Shown piece by piece: positions 25,224 through 33,717 of a stretch of 38,320 bases of DNA; within the stretch, counting starts at the first letter, position 1, and each line of letters starts with the position of its first letter. The stretch is taken from the NCBI RefSeq assembly GCF_001557215.1, contig NZ_LSJM01000442.1:1-38320 (forward strand), written 5' to 3'. Source of the stretch: Sphingomonas sp. CCH9-E2 (GTDB taxonomy: Bacteria; Pseudomonadota; Alphaproteobacteria; Sphingomonadales; Sphingomonadaceae). The position numbers were made by a program, and so were the translations under genes. The notes beneath the pieces were generated by a model. The model did not search any database, was not told the DNA's origin, and saw nothing but the letters and a program-made list of their open reading frames with translations.

Positions 25224-25257
25224 CGGCCCGGGCGTCACGCGATGCCCGGGCCGTTTC
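25224..25257 (+). terminator. Hairpin terminator after the TonB receptor
   Basis: A perfect 10-bp stem, CGGCCCGGGC (25224-25233) with GCCCGGGCCG (25244-25253), encloses a 10-nt loop and is followed by TTT. It lies 23 bp after the receptor stop. The T run is short, so termination may be partial. Confidence 0.7.
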
Positions 25258-25281
25258 GCGTCTGGGCCCTTTTGCCGCGCC

Positions 25282-26025
25282 GTGCGTTGTTTGGCCGTGA
25301 CCGAAATGATCGCCCGCCACATCGCCCGCATCCGCGCCCGGCATCCGCTCAGCGCCGAGGAGGAGCAGGCGATCCGCGCGACCATCGGCCCCGCCCGGGA
25401 TGTGGCAACGCACAGTGTCTTCATCGAGGCGGGCGTCCGGCTCGACCACAGCACGCTGATCCTCGACGGCATTGCCGCCCGTTACAAGGATCTGCGCGAT
25501 GGCCAGCGTCAGGTGACCGCGCTCCACGTCCCTGGCGATTTTGCCGATCTGCACAGCTTCACGCTGAAACGACTCGATCATGTGCTGATGGCGTTGACGC
25601 CGTGCCGCGTCGCCATGGTCGCCCATAGCCGCATCGCGGACCTGATCGAGCGCTTTCCGCGCCTCGGGCGGCTCTACTGGTTCTCGACCAATCTCGACGC
25701 GTCGATGCATCGCGAATGGGTGTTGTCGATGGGCGTGCGCGACGCACTCGCGCGGATCGCGCATCTGTTCTGCGAGGTGCAGGTGCGGCTGCAACTGGTC
25801 GGGCTTGGCGACGCCAGCGGCTATGCGCTCAACCTCAGCCAGATTGATCTGGCCGAATGCCGCGGCCTCACCGCCGTCCACGTCAACCGTTCGCTGCGGC
25901 GGCTGCGCGAAATGGGAGTGGTCACCTTCCGCGCCGGGCGGGTCGAGATCACCGACTGGGCGGCTTTGCGCGCGATCGCCGAATTCGACCCCGACTACCT
26001 CTATCTCGACCCCGACCCGCTGTGA
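25282..26025 (+). CDS. Crp/Fnr-family transcriptional regulator
   Basis: This protein of up to 247 residues has a cyclic-nucleotide-binding-type beta roll (about residues 25-125, with VFIEAG, LILDGIAARYKDLRDG and ALHVPGDFADLHSF). A dimer helix and a C-terminal winged HTH (about 160-235, ALNLSQIDLAECRGLTAVHVNRSLRRLREMGVV) follow. The classic cAMP-contact motif is absent and there is no Fnr cysteine cluster, so the signal is unknown; many such sphingomonad proteins are stress or general regulators. The start is uncertain: GTG 25282, GTG 25297 or ATG 25306, none with a strong ribosome site. It lies after a terminator and is probably independent of the D-peptide locus. Confidence 0.85.
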   Translation: MRCLAVTEMIARHIARIRARHPLSAEEEQAIRATIGPARDVATHSVFIEAGVRLDHSTLILDGIAARYKDLRDGQRQVTALHVPGDFADLHSFTLKRLDHVLMALTPCRVAMVAHSRIADLIERFPRLGRLYWFSTNLDASMHREWVLSMGVRDALARIAHLFCEVQVRLQLVGLGDASGYALNLSQIDLAECRGLTAVHVNRSLRRLREMGVVTFRAGRVEITDWAALRAIAEFDPDYLYLDPDPL

Positions 26026-26096
26026 CGGGACTTAACATCGGTTAGCCGGATCGGCCGCGTCCAAGCGCTACCCTCCCGCGTGACAGGAGGACAGCC

Positions 26097-26264
26097 ATGC
26101 AATCCGATCTCGATTATTATCGCAGCCGTGCGGCCGAGGAACGCGCCCGCGCCGCTGCCGCGGCCGACCCGGCGGTGCGCCGCGCGCATGAGGAGATGGC
26201 CGCGCGCTACGAGCGCGGCGCGGCGGGCGAGAAACTCGACCTCGGCATTGTCGAGCGGGGGTAG
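26097..26264 (+). CDS. Small charged hypothetical protein, 55 residues
   Basis: An AGGAGG ribosome site (26085-26090) sits 6 bp before an ATG opening a 55-residue frame that begins MQSDLDYYRSRAAEERARAA and ends LDLGIVERG. It is predicted to be one long, highly charged alpha helix (residues 5-42). The excellent ribosome site and the Ala/Glu/Arg helix resemble the small conserved proteins of unknown function seen in sphingomonads. It is too short for confident family assignment. It is not part of the alginate operon, whose promoter region begins after it. Confidence 0.65.
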   Translation: MQSDLDYYRSRAAEERARAAAAADPAVRRAHEEMAARYERGAAGEKLDLGIVERG

Positions 26265-26319
26265 CCCTGCTGAAACCACACATCGACGAAATGGTATGAA
26301 GCCCCCTTGAAGTGTTCCG

Positions 26320-26340
26320 ACCAATTGGTTAGTCCAATGG
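26320..26340 (+). promoter_or_regulatory. FadR-type operator upstream of the alginate lyase operon
   Basis: The perfect palindrome ACCAATTGGT (26320-26329) overlaps TTGGTTAGTCCAA (26325-26337), giving TGGT-TAG-TCCA, a one-mismatch match to the TGGTnnnACCA pattern bound by FadR-subfamily GntR regulators. A TATAGA box follows at 26342. The related site at 33613-33629 and the FadR-type gene at 36702 support the assignment. Confidence 0.6.
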
Positions 26341-26368
26341 GTATAGAGAACAGATTGAGGGGATCGGG

Positions 26369-28552
26369 ATGCGGATTGCGGCGCTCATTGCCTGTGCGGT
26401 TGTGGCGGCCCCGCTGCCCGCTGTCGCCGCGGACCATCTCGTCGCGGACCCGGCAGCCTATGCCGCTGCGGTCAAACAGGCGAAGCCCGGCGACCGCATC
26501 ATCCTGCGCGATGGCGTGTGGCGCGATTTCCAGATCGTGTTCACCGGGCGCGGCACTGCCGACAAGCCGATCACCCTGACCGCGCAGACGCCCGGCGGAG
26601 TGATCCTGTCGGGCCAGTCGAACCTGCGCATTGGCGGCGAACATCTGGTCGTCTCCAACCTCGTCTTCCGCGACGGCTACTCCCCGACCAAGGAGCTGAT
26701 CGCGCTGCGCCGCGATTCGAAGACGCCCGCATCGCACACCCGCCTCACCGGCATCGTGGTCGATCACTTCACCAACCCCGATCGCCGCGCCGAGGATATC
26801 TGGGTCGCGATCTATGGCGCCGACAACCGCGTCGACCACAGCTGGTTCGCGGGCAAGGGGAATGCCGGCGTCACCCTCGCGGTGATCCGTCCCAAGGGTC
26901 AGCCCGGCGAAAACCGCGCGCGCATCGACCATAATTTCTTCGGCCCCCGCCCGCCGCTCGGCTCGAATGGCGGCGAGACGATCCGCGTCGGCACCAGCGA
27001 CGAGTCGCTCAGCGATTCGAAAAGCCTGATCGAGAAGAACTGGTTCGAAGGCTGTGATGGCGAGGTCGAGATCGTCTCGGTCAAATCGGGCGGCAACATC
27101 ATCCGCGGCAACATGGTCGTCGAATCGCAAGGCGCGATCGTGCTGCGCCACGGCAACGGCAATCTGGTCGAGCGCAACATCTTCCTCGGCCGCGGCAAGG
27201 CCTCGACCGGGGGTATCCGCGTGATCAACCGCGATCAGGTCGTCCGGCACAATTATCTGGAGGGCGTCACCGGTACCGGCTTCCTCAGCGCGATTGCGGT
27301 GATGCACGGCGTGCCGAACTCGGCGATCAACCGCTATCATCAGGTCGCCAATGCGGTGATCGAGGGCAATTCGATCGTCGATGCCGGTCGCATCACCTTC
27401 GGCGCGGGCGCGGACGCCGAACGCAGCGCGCCGCCGGTGTCGAGCCGCTTCGCCAACAACCTGATCTACACCGCAACGGGCAAGGACATCGTCCGGGTCG
27501 AGGGTGACGCGGCGGGCATCGCCATGGCGGGCAACGTCCAGTCCGGCCCGGCGCCCAAGGGGTTCACCGGCTTCGTCCAGGCGGACATCAAGCTCGTCCG
27601 CGCCGCCAATGGCCTGCTCTATCCCGCCGATCCCGCGCTCGCCGCTGTCGGTGCGCCGCGCGACCTGGTGATGCTCAAGCGTGAGGAAGCCGGCCCGTCC
27701 TGGTATCCCAAGGACGCCCCCGTCAGCACCGGCCGCACGCTCGACGCCGCGCCGGGTGCGCTGGCACAGGCAGTCGCACAGTCCGGCCCCGGCGACACGA
27801 TCCGCGTCGCCCCCGGCACGCACCGCGTCACCGCGCCGATCCCGGTCGGTCACCGCCTCACCGTCTCCGGCCCGCGCAGCGCGATCATCGAAAGCGCCGC
27901 GCCGACCCTGTTCCAGCTGACCCCCGGCGGCAGCCTCAACCTCAGCGGCGTCACCCTCTCCGCCGCCGCTGCCTCACCGACTGCGGAGCGCGTCGCTCTC
28001 ATCCGCGCGCCGCAGTCGGTGAGCATTTTGAACTATCATGTGCTGCTGTCCGACGTGGCGGTGCGCGGCGCGGGCGATGTGATCGCCACCACCCCCGGCA
28101 CCTTTGCCGAGGACATCGACATCCGCCGCTCGACCTTCGTCAACGTCTCGGGCGCAGTCGTCGCCGCCGCTGCCGAAACCGGGCGCAAGGGCCTCTACAG
28201 CGCCGAGCGCATCACCATCGCCGACAGCGACTTCACCGATGTCGCGACCATCGCCGATGTCGCCCGGCTCGGCACGGACGAAAGCACCTTCGGCCCGTGG
28301 TTTACGATGACCGGCAACCGCGTCAGCGGCGGCGGCGCGGTCCGCCTCTCGGGCGTGCAGAATGTCGCGATCGCCGGCAACCGCTTCGAGCGTGCCAAGG
28401 GCATCGCCATCGCCAACAGCGTCGGCGCGCCGGTGATCCGCATCACCGCCAATGTCTTCGCCGCGACGCCCGAACCGGCGATCACCCGCCTCTATCCGCA
28501 GGGGACGCCCGACATCGTGCTGGCGGACAATCAGATGGAGGCGCTGCGATGA
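26369..28552 (+). CDS. PL6 alginate lyase, two-domain type
   Basis: This 727-residue protein has a Sec signal (residues 1-21) and two right-handed parallel beta-helix domains (about 22-420 and 440-720, many N/V/I-rich rungs). The PL6 active site is complete: calcium ligands N200, E232 and E234 and the catalytic pair K239 and R260. Their spacing equals that of the characterised lyase AlyGC (N181, E213, E215, K220, R241). It would cleave poly-mannuronate/guluronate by beta-elimination, giving unsaturated oligomers. Family PL6 also contains chondroitinase B; the PL17 neighbour makes alginate the likely substrate. Secretion or periplasmic location is predicted. The start follows GAGGGGATCGGG. The stop overlaps the PL17 start (ATGA). 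Confidence 0.93.
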   Translation: MRIAALIACAVVAAPLPAVAADHLVADPAAYAAAVKQAKPGDRIILRDGVWRDFQIVFTGRGTADKPITLTAQTPGGVILSGQSNLRIGGEHLVVSNLVFRDGYSPTKELIALRRDSKTPASHTRLTGIVVDHFTNPDRRAEDIWVAIYGADNRVDHSWFAGKGNAGVTLAVIRPKGQPGENRARIDHNFFGPRPPLGSNGGETIRVGTSDESLSDSKSLIEKNWFEGCDGEVEIVSVKSGGNIIRGNMVVESQGAIVLRHGNGNLVERNIFLGRGKASTGGIRVINRDQVVRHNYLEGVTGTGFLSAIAVMHGVPNSAINRYHQVANAVIEGNSIVDAGRITFGAGADAERSAPPVSSRFANNLIYTATGKDIVRVEGDAAGIAMAGNVQSGPAPKGFTGFVQADIKLVRAANGLLYPADPALAAVGAPRDLVMLKREEAGPSWYPKDAPVSTGRTLDAAPGALAQAVAQSGPGDTIRVAPGTHRVTAPIPVGHRLTVSGPRSAIIESAAPTLFQLTPGGSLNLSGVTLSAAAASPTAERVALIRAPQSVSILNYHVLLSDVAVRGAGDVIATTPGTFAEDIDIRRSTFVNVSGAVVAAAAETGRKGLYSAERITIADSDFTDVATIADVARLGTDESTFGPWFTMTGNRVSGGGAVRLSGVQNVAIAGNRFERAKGIAIANSVGAPVIRITANVFAATPEPAITRLYPQGTPDIVLADNQMEALR

Positions 28553-30726
28553 TCCGCACCACGCTCGCCGCACTGCTCCTCGCCAGCGCCGCACCCGCCT
28601 TTGCACAGGACGCCGCGACCGCGCCGGTCCTCACCAGCCTCGACGCCTGGCGCACCATGGCCGCCGGGGCCGGGAGCGCTCCGCTGTTCGCGCGCGAACT
28701 CGCCGCCGCGCGCAAGTCGGTCGATGTCGGCATCCGCGCCGGGATCGACGTGCCGACCCCCAAGGATCGCGGCGGTGGCCCGACGCATGAACGGCACAAG
28801 GCGAATTACAAGCTGATCCAGCAGGCCGGCGCGCTCTACCGCCTGACCGGTGAGCGCCAATATGCCGACTATGTCCGCGACCTGCTGCTCGCCTATGCCA
28901 AGCTCTATCCTAATCTCGCCAACCATCCCGCCGCGTCGGATCAGGTGCCCGGCCGCCTGTTCTGGCAGAGCCTCAATGACAGCGTCTGGCTGGTCCATGC
29001 GATCCAGGGTTACGACGCCGTCCGCGCCGACCTGACCCCCGGCGAGCGCAAAACGATCGACGAGCAGGTCTTCCGCCGCATGGCCGCGTTCCTGACCAGC
29101 GAGGCGCGGACCTTCGATCGGATCCACAATCATTCGACCTGGGCCAATGCCGGGGTCGGCATGGCGGGCTATGTGCTGCGCGACGCGCAACTGGTCGAAC
29201 AGGCGCTGAAGGGCAGCGACCGCAGCGGCAAGGTCGGCTTCCTGCGCCAGCTCGACCTGCTCTTCTCCCCCGACGGCTATTATGCCGAAGGGCCATACTA
29301 TCAGCGCTACGCCCTCCAGCCCTTCGTCGTGTTCGCACAGGCAATCGAGGCGAACGAGCCGCAGCGCAAGATCTTCGCCTATCGCGACGGCATCGTGCTG
29401 AAGGCGATCCGCACCGCGATCCAGACCAGTTACGGCGGCACTTTCTTCCCGATCAACGATTCGATGCCCGACAAGAGCCTCAAGACCGAGGAGCTCTATC
29501 AGGGCGTCGCCATCGGCTATGCCGCGACGGGCGACGCGGGGCTGCTCGACATCGCAAAGTGGCAAAACAAGGTCGCGCTCTCGCCCGAGGGGTTCGCGGT
29601 CGCACGCGATATCGCGGCGGGCAAGGCCAAGCCCTTCGCCTTCGCCTCCACGCTGCTGCGCGACGGGCCGCAAGGCACCGACGGCGCGCTCGCCATCCTG
29701 CGCTCCGGCCCGCAGGAAAACGCGCAGGTCGTGGTCGCCAAGAACACCGCCCAGGGCATGGGCCATGGCCATTTCGACAAGCTCAACTGGCTGCTCTACG
29801 ACAATGGCCAGGCGGTCGTGACCGATTACGGCGCCGCGCGCTTCCTCAATATCGAGGCGAAGGAGGGCGGCCGCTACCTTCCTGAGAACGAAAGCTGGGC
29901 CAAGCAGACCGTTGCCCACAACACGCTGGTGGTCAACGAAACCAGCCATTTCGACGGGCAGCTGAAACCCGCCGAGGAAGTCGCGCCGACCCAACTGGCG
30001 TTCGTCGGCGACGGCCCGCTGCGCTTCAGCATCGGCGAGATGGCGGGCGCCTATCCCGGCATCACCTTCCGCCGCGCGCTGGTGCAAATCGATATGGGCA
30101 AGAACGCCCCGCTCGTCCTCGACCTGATGACGGTGAAGAATGCGGGCAAGGCGACCTATGACCTGCCGCTGCATTTCGCCGGCCACATCATCGACACCGA
30201 CGTCAAGCTCGCGTCGAACGTCACGACCCGTCCGGTGCTAGGCAAGGCCAATGGCTATCAGCACCTCTGGGTCGATGCGACCGGACCGCTGGCGAACGGC
30301 CAGGGCCGCGTCACCTGGATCAATCAGGGCCGTTTCTACAGCTATCGCATGGCGACGCCGGGCGCGCAGCTGATCGTCGCCGAAAGCGGCGCGAACGACC
30401 CGCGCTTCAACCTGCGCCGCGAACCGGTGCTGATCCAGCGCTTGAGCGGGGCAGGGGACGCCGCCTTCCTCAGCCTGCTCGAACCGCATGGTCGCTACGA
30501 CGCCGCGACCGAGACCACGACCGGCAGCCGCAGCGGCGTGGCCGGCCTCGCCCTCACCGAAACCGCCGGCGCATGCGTCGCGACGATCACCCTGACCGGC
30601 GGCAAGACGATCCTGATCGTCATCGCCACCGACACCAGCGCGGGCAAGGCGCACAGCGTCACTATGAACGGGCGCAAGCTCGACTGGAGCGGCCCGGTCG
30701 GCCGCTTCGATGGAGAGAGCAAATGA
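28549..30726 (+). CDS. PL17 oligoalginate lyase (heparinase II/III-like)
   Basis: This 725-residue protein has a signal peptide (residues 1-20, AFAQ). An alpha/alpha-barrel alginate lyase domain (about 45-330) is followed by a heparinase II/III-like beta-sandwich domain (about 375-715). The catalytic residues of Alg17C-type exolyases are present at identical spacing: N194-H195 (HNHSTWANAG), Y251 (EGPYYQRYAL) and H406 (GMGHGHFDKLN). It trims alginate oligomers to the unsaturated monomer that becomes DEH (4-deoxy-L-erythro-5-hexoseulose uronate). The signal peptide puts it in the periplasm, before the MFS transporter step. Coupled by 4-bp overlaps on both sides. Confidence 0.94.
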   Translation: MIRTTLAALLLASAAPAFAQDAATAPVLTSLDAWRTMAAGAGSAPLFARELAAARKSVDVGIRAGIDVPTPKDRGGGPTHERHKANYKLIQQAGALYRLTGERQYADYVRDLLLAYAKLYPNLANHPAASDQVPGRLFWQSLNDSVWLVHAIQGYDAVRADLTPGERKTIDEQVFRRMAAFLTSEARTFDRIHNHSTWANAGVGMAGYVLRDAQLVEQALKGSDRSGKVGFLRQLDLLFSPDGYYAEGPYYQRYALQPFVVFAQAIEANEPQRKIFAYRDGIVLKAIRTAIQTSYGGTFFPINDSMPDKSLKTEELYQGVAIGYAATGDAGLLDIAKWQNKVALSPEGFAVARDIAAGKAKPFAFASTLLRDGPQGTDGALAILRSGPQENAQVVVAKNTAQGMGHGHFDKLNWLLYDNGQAVVTDYGAARFLNIEAKEGGRYLPENESWAKQTVAHNTLVVNETSHFDGQLKPAEEVAPTQLAFVGDGPLRFSIGEMAGAYPGITFRRALVQIDMGKNAPLVLDLMTVKNAGKATYDLPLHFAGHIIDTDVKLASNVTTRPVLGKANGYQHLWVDATGPLANGQGRVTWINQGRFYSYRMATPGAQLIVAESGANDPRFNLRREPVLIQRLSGAGDAAFLSLLEPHGRYDAATETTTGSRSGVAGLALTETAGACVATITLTGGKTILIVIATDTSAGKAHSVTMNGRKLDWSGPVGRFDGESK

Positions 30727-32000
30727 AATCCGGGTTCCGCTGGTGGATCATCGGCCTGATCGCGATCGCGACGGTCATCAATTACATCGACCGCAACGCG
30801 CTCGCCGTGATGTGGCCCGAAGTCGCCAAGGACATCGGCGCCGACAAGGAAGATTATGCGCTGCTGGTGACCATTTTCATGGTCTTCTACGCGCTCGGCC
30901 AATCGATCTTCGGCAAGATTTTCGACGTGGTCGGCACCCGCATGGGCTTTGCCATCTCGATCGTCGTCTGGTCGATTTCGATTGCGGCGCATAGCCTGGT
31001 GCGCTCGATGCTCGTCCTCGGCATCCTGCGCGCGACGCTCGGCGTCAGTGAGGCCGGTAACTGGCCCGGCGCGGCCAAGGCGAACGCCACCTGGTTCCCG
31101 CGCTCCGAACGCGCCTTTGCTCAGGGGATTTTCAACGCCGGCGCCTCGCTCGGCGCGATCGTCTCGGCACCGCTGATCGCGATCCTGTTCGGCTTTGTCG
31201 GCTGGCGCACCACCTTCGTCATCATCGGTATCTTCGGCTTCCTGTGGCTCCTCCCGTGGAACTGGGTGTACAAGTCGGATCCCGACGCTCACCCCTGGCT
31301 GAGCAAGGCGGAGCGCGAACATATCCTCGGCGCGAACGAGAAGCATGGTGGGACCCACCCCACCGGCTACGCCCCCGCCATGGGCCAGTTGCTGCGCCAT
31401 CGTCAGGCCTGGGCGGTGATGTCCAGCCGCTTCTTCCTCGATCCGATCTGGTGGCTGTTCGTCTCGTGGCTGCCGATCTACCTCAACGAAAGCTTCGGCT
31501 TCGACGTCAAGCAGATCGGCATGTTCGCCTGGGTGCCGTTCGTCGGCGCGATGGCGGGGTCGCTGTCGGGCGGCTGGCTGTCGGGTCGGCTGATCCGGCG
31601 CGGCTGGAGCACGGACCGGGCGCGCAAGAGCGTGATCGCATTGGGCTGCATCATCATGCTGCCCGCCTTGCTGCTCACCGCCAGCGCCGCGACGCCGCTC
31701 TACGCCGTGCTGCTGATCGCCGCGATCCTGTTCGGCTTTCAGGTCGCGATCAACAATATCCAGACGCTTCCCAGCGACTGGTTCGGTGGCGGCGCAGTCG
31801 GCTCGCTCGCCGGGATCAGCGGCACCGCGGCGGTCGCCGGCACGCTGATCACCACCTGGCTCGTTCCCGCGATGACCAAGGTCAGCTTCGCACCGATCTT
31901 CATCCTCGGCGCGGCGCTCGTGCCGCTGTCGCTGATCTGCATCTTCATCGGCGGACGCATCGCGCCCGTCCAACCCGACACTCAAGACCAAGGGGCATAA
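30723..32000 (+). CDS. MFS transporter, hexuronate/DEH type
   Basis: This 425-residue protein has 12 predicted membrane helices and no cleaved signal. The N-terminal INYIDRNALAVMWPEVAKDIG and the loop-2 motif GKIFDVVGTRMGFAIS place it in the anion:cation symporter family that includes ExuT and other hexuronate carriers. Position between the PL17 lyase and the DEH reductase implies import of DEH or short unsaturated uronates across the inner membrane. The start overlaps the lyase stop (ATGA), and the SDR gene begins at the next base after its stop. Confidence 0.9.
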   Translation: MKSGFRWWIIGLIAIATVINYIDRNALAVMWPEVAKDIGADKEDYALLVTIFMVFYALGQSIFGKIFDVVGTRMGFAISIVVWSISIAAHSLVRSMLVLGILRATLGVSEAGNWPGAAKANATWFPRSERAFAQGIFNAGASLGAIVSAPLIAILFGFVGWRTTFVIIGIFGFLWLLPWNWVYKSDPDAHPWLSKAEREHILGANEKHGGTHPTGYAPAMGQLLRHRQAWAVMSSRFFLDPIWWLFVSWLPIYLNESFGFDVKQIGMFAWVPFVGAMAGSLSGGWLSGRLIRRGWSTDRARKSVIALGCIIMLPALLLTASAATPLYAVLLIAAILFGFQVAINNIQTLPSDWFGGGAVGSLAGISGTAAVAGTLITTWLVPAMTKVSFAPIFILGAALVPLSLICIFIGGRIAPVQPDTQDQGA

Positions 32001-32750
32001 ATGCGTTTCAAGGACAAGCTCGCCATCGTCACCGGCGGTGGCCGCGATATCGGCCGCTCGATCTCGCTGCGACTGGCAGCAGAGGGCGCAAAGGTCGTCA
32101 TCAACTATCGCAGCGACGAAGCGGCGGCGCAGGATACGCTGGCGGCGGTTCAGGCCGCAGGCGGCACCGCACTGCTCCACCGCGCCGATGTGACCAAGGC
32201 CGATGATGTCGCGGGCCTGATCGCCGCAGCGGCTCAGTTCGGCGGCACGATCGACGTCCTCGTCAACTGCGCGGGCGGCATGGTCGCGCGCAAGACGCTG
32301 GCCGACATGGACGAGGCGTTCTTCGACACGGTCATGGACCTCAATTTCAAGTCCGCCTTCCTCGTCACCAAGGCCGCGCTTCCGCACCTCGCCAGGGGGT
32401 CGGCGATCGTCAACCTGTCCTCGCTCGCTGCGCGCGACGGCGGCGGGCCGGGCGCGAGCATCTATGCCGCGTCAAAGGGCGCGCTGACCACGCTAACGCG
32501 CGGCTGGGCCAAGGAGCTGGGGCCGCAGGGGATCCGCGTCAACGCGCTGTGCCCCGGCCTGATCGGCACCAGCTTCCACGACATCTTCTCGAAGCCCGAA
32601 GGTCGCGCCGCCGTCGCCGGCAACACCCCGCTGCGCCGCGAAGGCCATCCGGACGAGGTTGCGGCGGCCGTCGCCTTCCTCGCGTCCGACGAGGCGTCGT
32701 TCCTCACCGGGCTCAACATGGACATCAACGGGGGACTCGCCTTCTCATGA
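32001..32750 (+). CDS. SDR oxidoreductase, probable DEH reductase
   Basis: This 249-residue short-chain dehydrogenase has the nucleotide motif TGGGRDIG (residues 11-18), the NCAGG turn (89-93), and the catalytic set S141, Y155 and K159 (YAASK). After strand 2 comes NYRSDE, where the Arg suggests NADP(H) preference, a weak inference. In alginate degraders an SDR reduces DEH to 2-keto-3-deoxygluconate for the Entner-Doudoroff pathway, and this position fits. KdgK and KdgA are not in the window. Generic 3-oxoacyl-ACP reductase annotation is the alternative but does not fit the operon. Confidence 0.88.
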   Translation: MRFKDKLAIVTGGGRDIGRSISLRLAAEGAKVVINYRSDEAAAQDTLAAVQAAGGTALLHRADVTKADDVAGLIAAAAQFGGTIDVLVNCAGGMVARKTLADMDEAFFDTVMDLNFKSAFLVTKAALPHLARGSAIVNLSSLAARDGGGPGASIYAASKGALTTLTRGWAKELGPQGIRVNALCPGLIGTSFHDIFSKPEGRAAVAGNTPLRREGHPDEVAAAVAFLASDEASFLTGLNMDINGGLAFS

Positions 32751-33610
32751 CCCGCGCGCTCGCCACCGCCGCGCTCGCTGCCGTCGCCCTCGCACTGGCT
32801 CCTGCCATCGCCAGGGCGCAGACGAAGGAGCGCATCGACGCGCCGCCGCTTCAGCCGTACAAGATCGTGCTGGTCGGCGATTCGACCATGGCGGTGGCGA
32901 GCGGCTGGGCGTCGATATTCTGCGCGCGCCACGTCAAATCCTCGGTCGCCTGCCTCAATGTCGGGCGCGGCGGGCGTTCGACCCGCAGCTATCGCCAGGA
33001 AGGCGGCTGGAACATCGCATTGGCCGAGGCCAAGGTGCCGGGCTACAAGGCGACCTATGTCCTGATCCAGTTCGGCCATAACGACCAGTCGAGCGCGCCC
33101 GAACGCTGGACCGACCGCGCCACCGAATTCCCCGCGAACCTGACCAAAATGGTCGAGGAAGTCCGCGCCGCCGGGGCGATCCCCGTGCTCGTCACCCCGC
33201 TGACCCGCCGCGTGTTCAAGAACGGCAAGCTCGACAACAATCTCGACGAATGGTCGGAGGAAGTGCGCAAGGTCGCCGCCGCGACCAAGACGCCGCTGGT
33301 CGACCTCAACCGCCGCAGTGCCGCCGTGGTGCAGAAGCTGGGCGCCGAAGACTCGATGGCGCTCGCCCAGGCCGAACCGACCGCAGAGGAACGCGCCGCC
33401 GCCAAGGCGGGAACGACGCTCAAGCAGCGCTCGACCGAGGAAGCGCGCGAACCCGACCTGCCGACCCGCCCCGGCGGCGCGCGCGGCCAGCACACGCGCA
33501 AGTTCGATTACACGCATCTCGGCGAAACCGGGGCAGGGGTGTTCGCGCGGCTGATGGCCGACGACCTTGCCCGCGCCGTCCCGGCACTCGCCTCGCAACT
33601 TGTGCCCTGA
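32747..33610 (+). CDS. SGNH/GDSL esterase (rhamnogalacturonan acetylesterase-like)
   Basis: This 287-residue secreted protein has a signal (residues 1-24, ARAQ) and SGNH blocks: GDS with nucleophile S46, GRGGRS (residues 73-78), GHND (110-113) and DYTH with D254/H257. A charged low-complexity insertion (about 200-250) precedes the last block. The family removes acetyl groups from polysaccharides. In an alginate operon the natural substrate would be O-acetylated mannuronate, found in bacterial alginate, or acetylated pectin. It is coupled to the SDR by a 4-bp overlap and closes the operon before the receptor's own promoter. Confidence 0.85.
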   Translation: MTRALATAALAAVALALAPAIARAQTKERIDAPPLQPYKIVLVGDSTMAVASGWASIFCARHVKSSVACLNVGRGGRSTRSYRQEGGWNIALAEAKVPGYKATYVLIQFGHNDQSSAPERWTDRATEFPANLTKMVEEVRAAGAIPVLVTPLTRRVFKNGKLDNNLDEWSEEVRKVAAATKTPLVDLNRRSAAVVQKLGAEDSMALAQAEPTAEERAAAKAGTTLKQRSTEEAREPDLPTRPGGARGQHTRKFDYTHLGETGAGVFARLMADDLARAVPALASQLVP

Positions 33611-33631
33611 CCAACTGGTAGGACCAATTTG
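33608..33631 (+). promoter_or_regulatory. FadR-type operator upstream of the alginate TonB receptor
   Basis: AACTGGTAGGACCAATT (33613-33629) contains an exact TGGTnnnACCA (33616-33626) with extended arms and closely resembles the E. coli FadR site. It starts right after the esterase stop. A TTGACA at 33655-33660 may be the -35 of the receptor promoter, though its -10 is unclear. Confidence 0.65.
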
Positions 33632-33717
33632 CAGCAATAGGACTAAATAAACGGTTGACAGAATCGCCCTGACCGGCGACCAATCCGGCAATAAGATAAA
33701 CTTTGGGGAGAGGGCCG

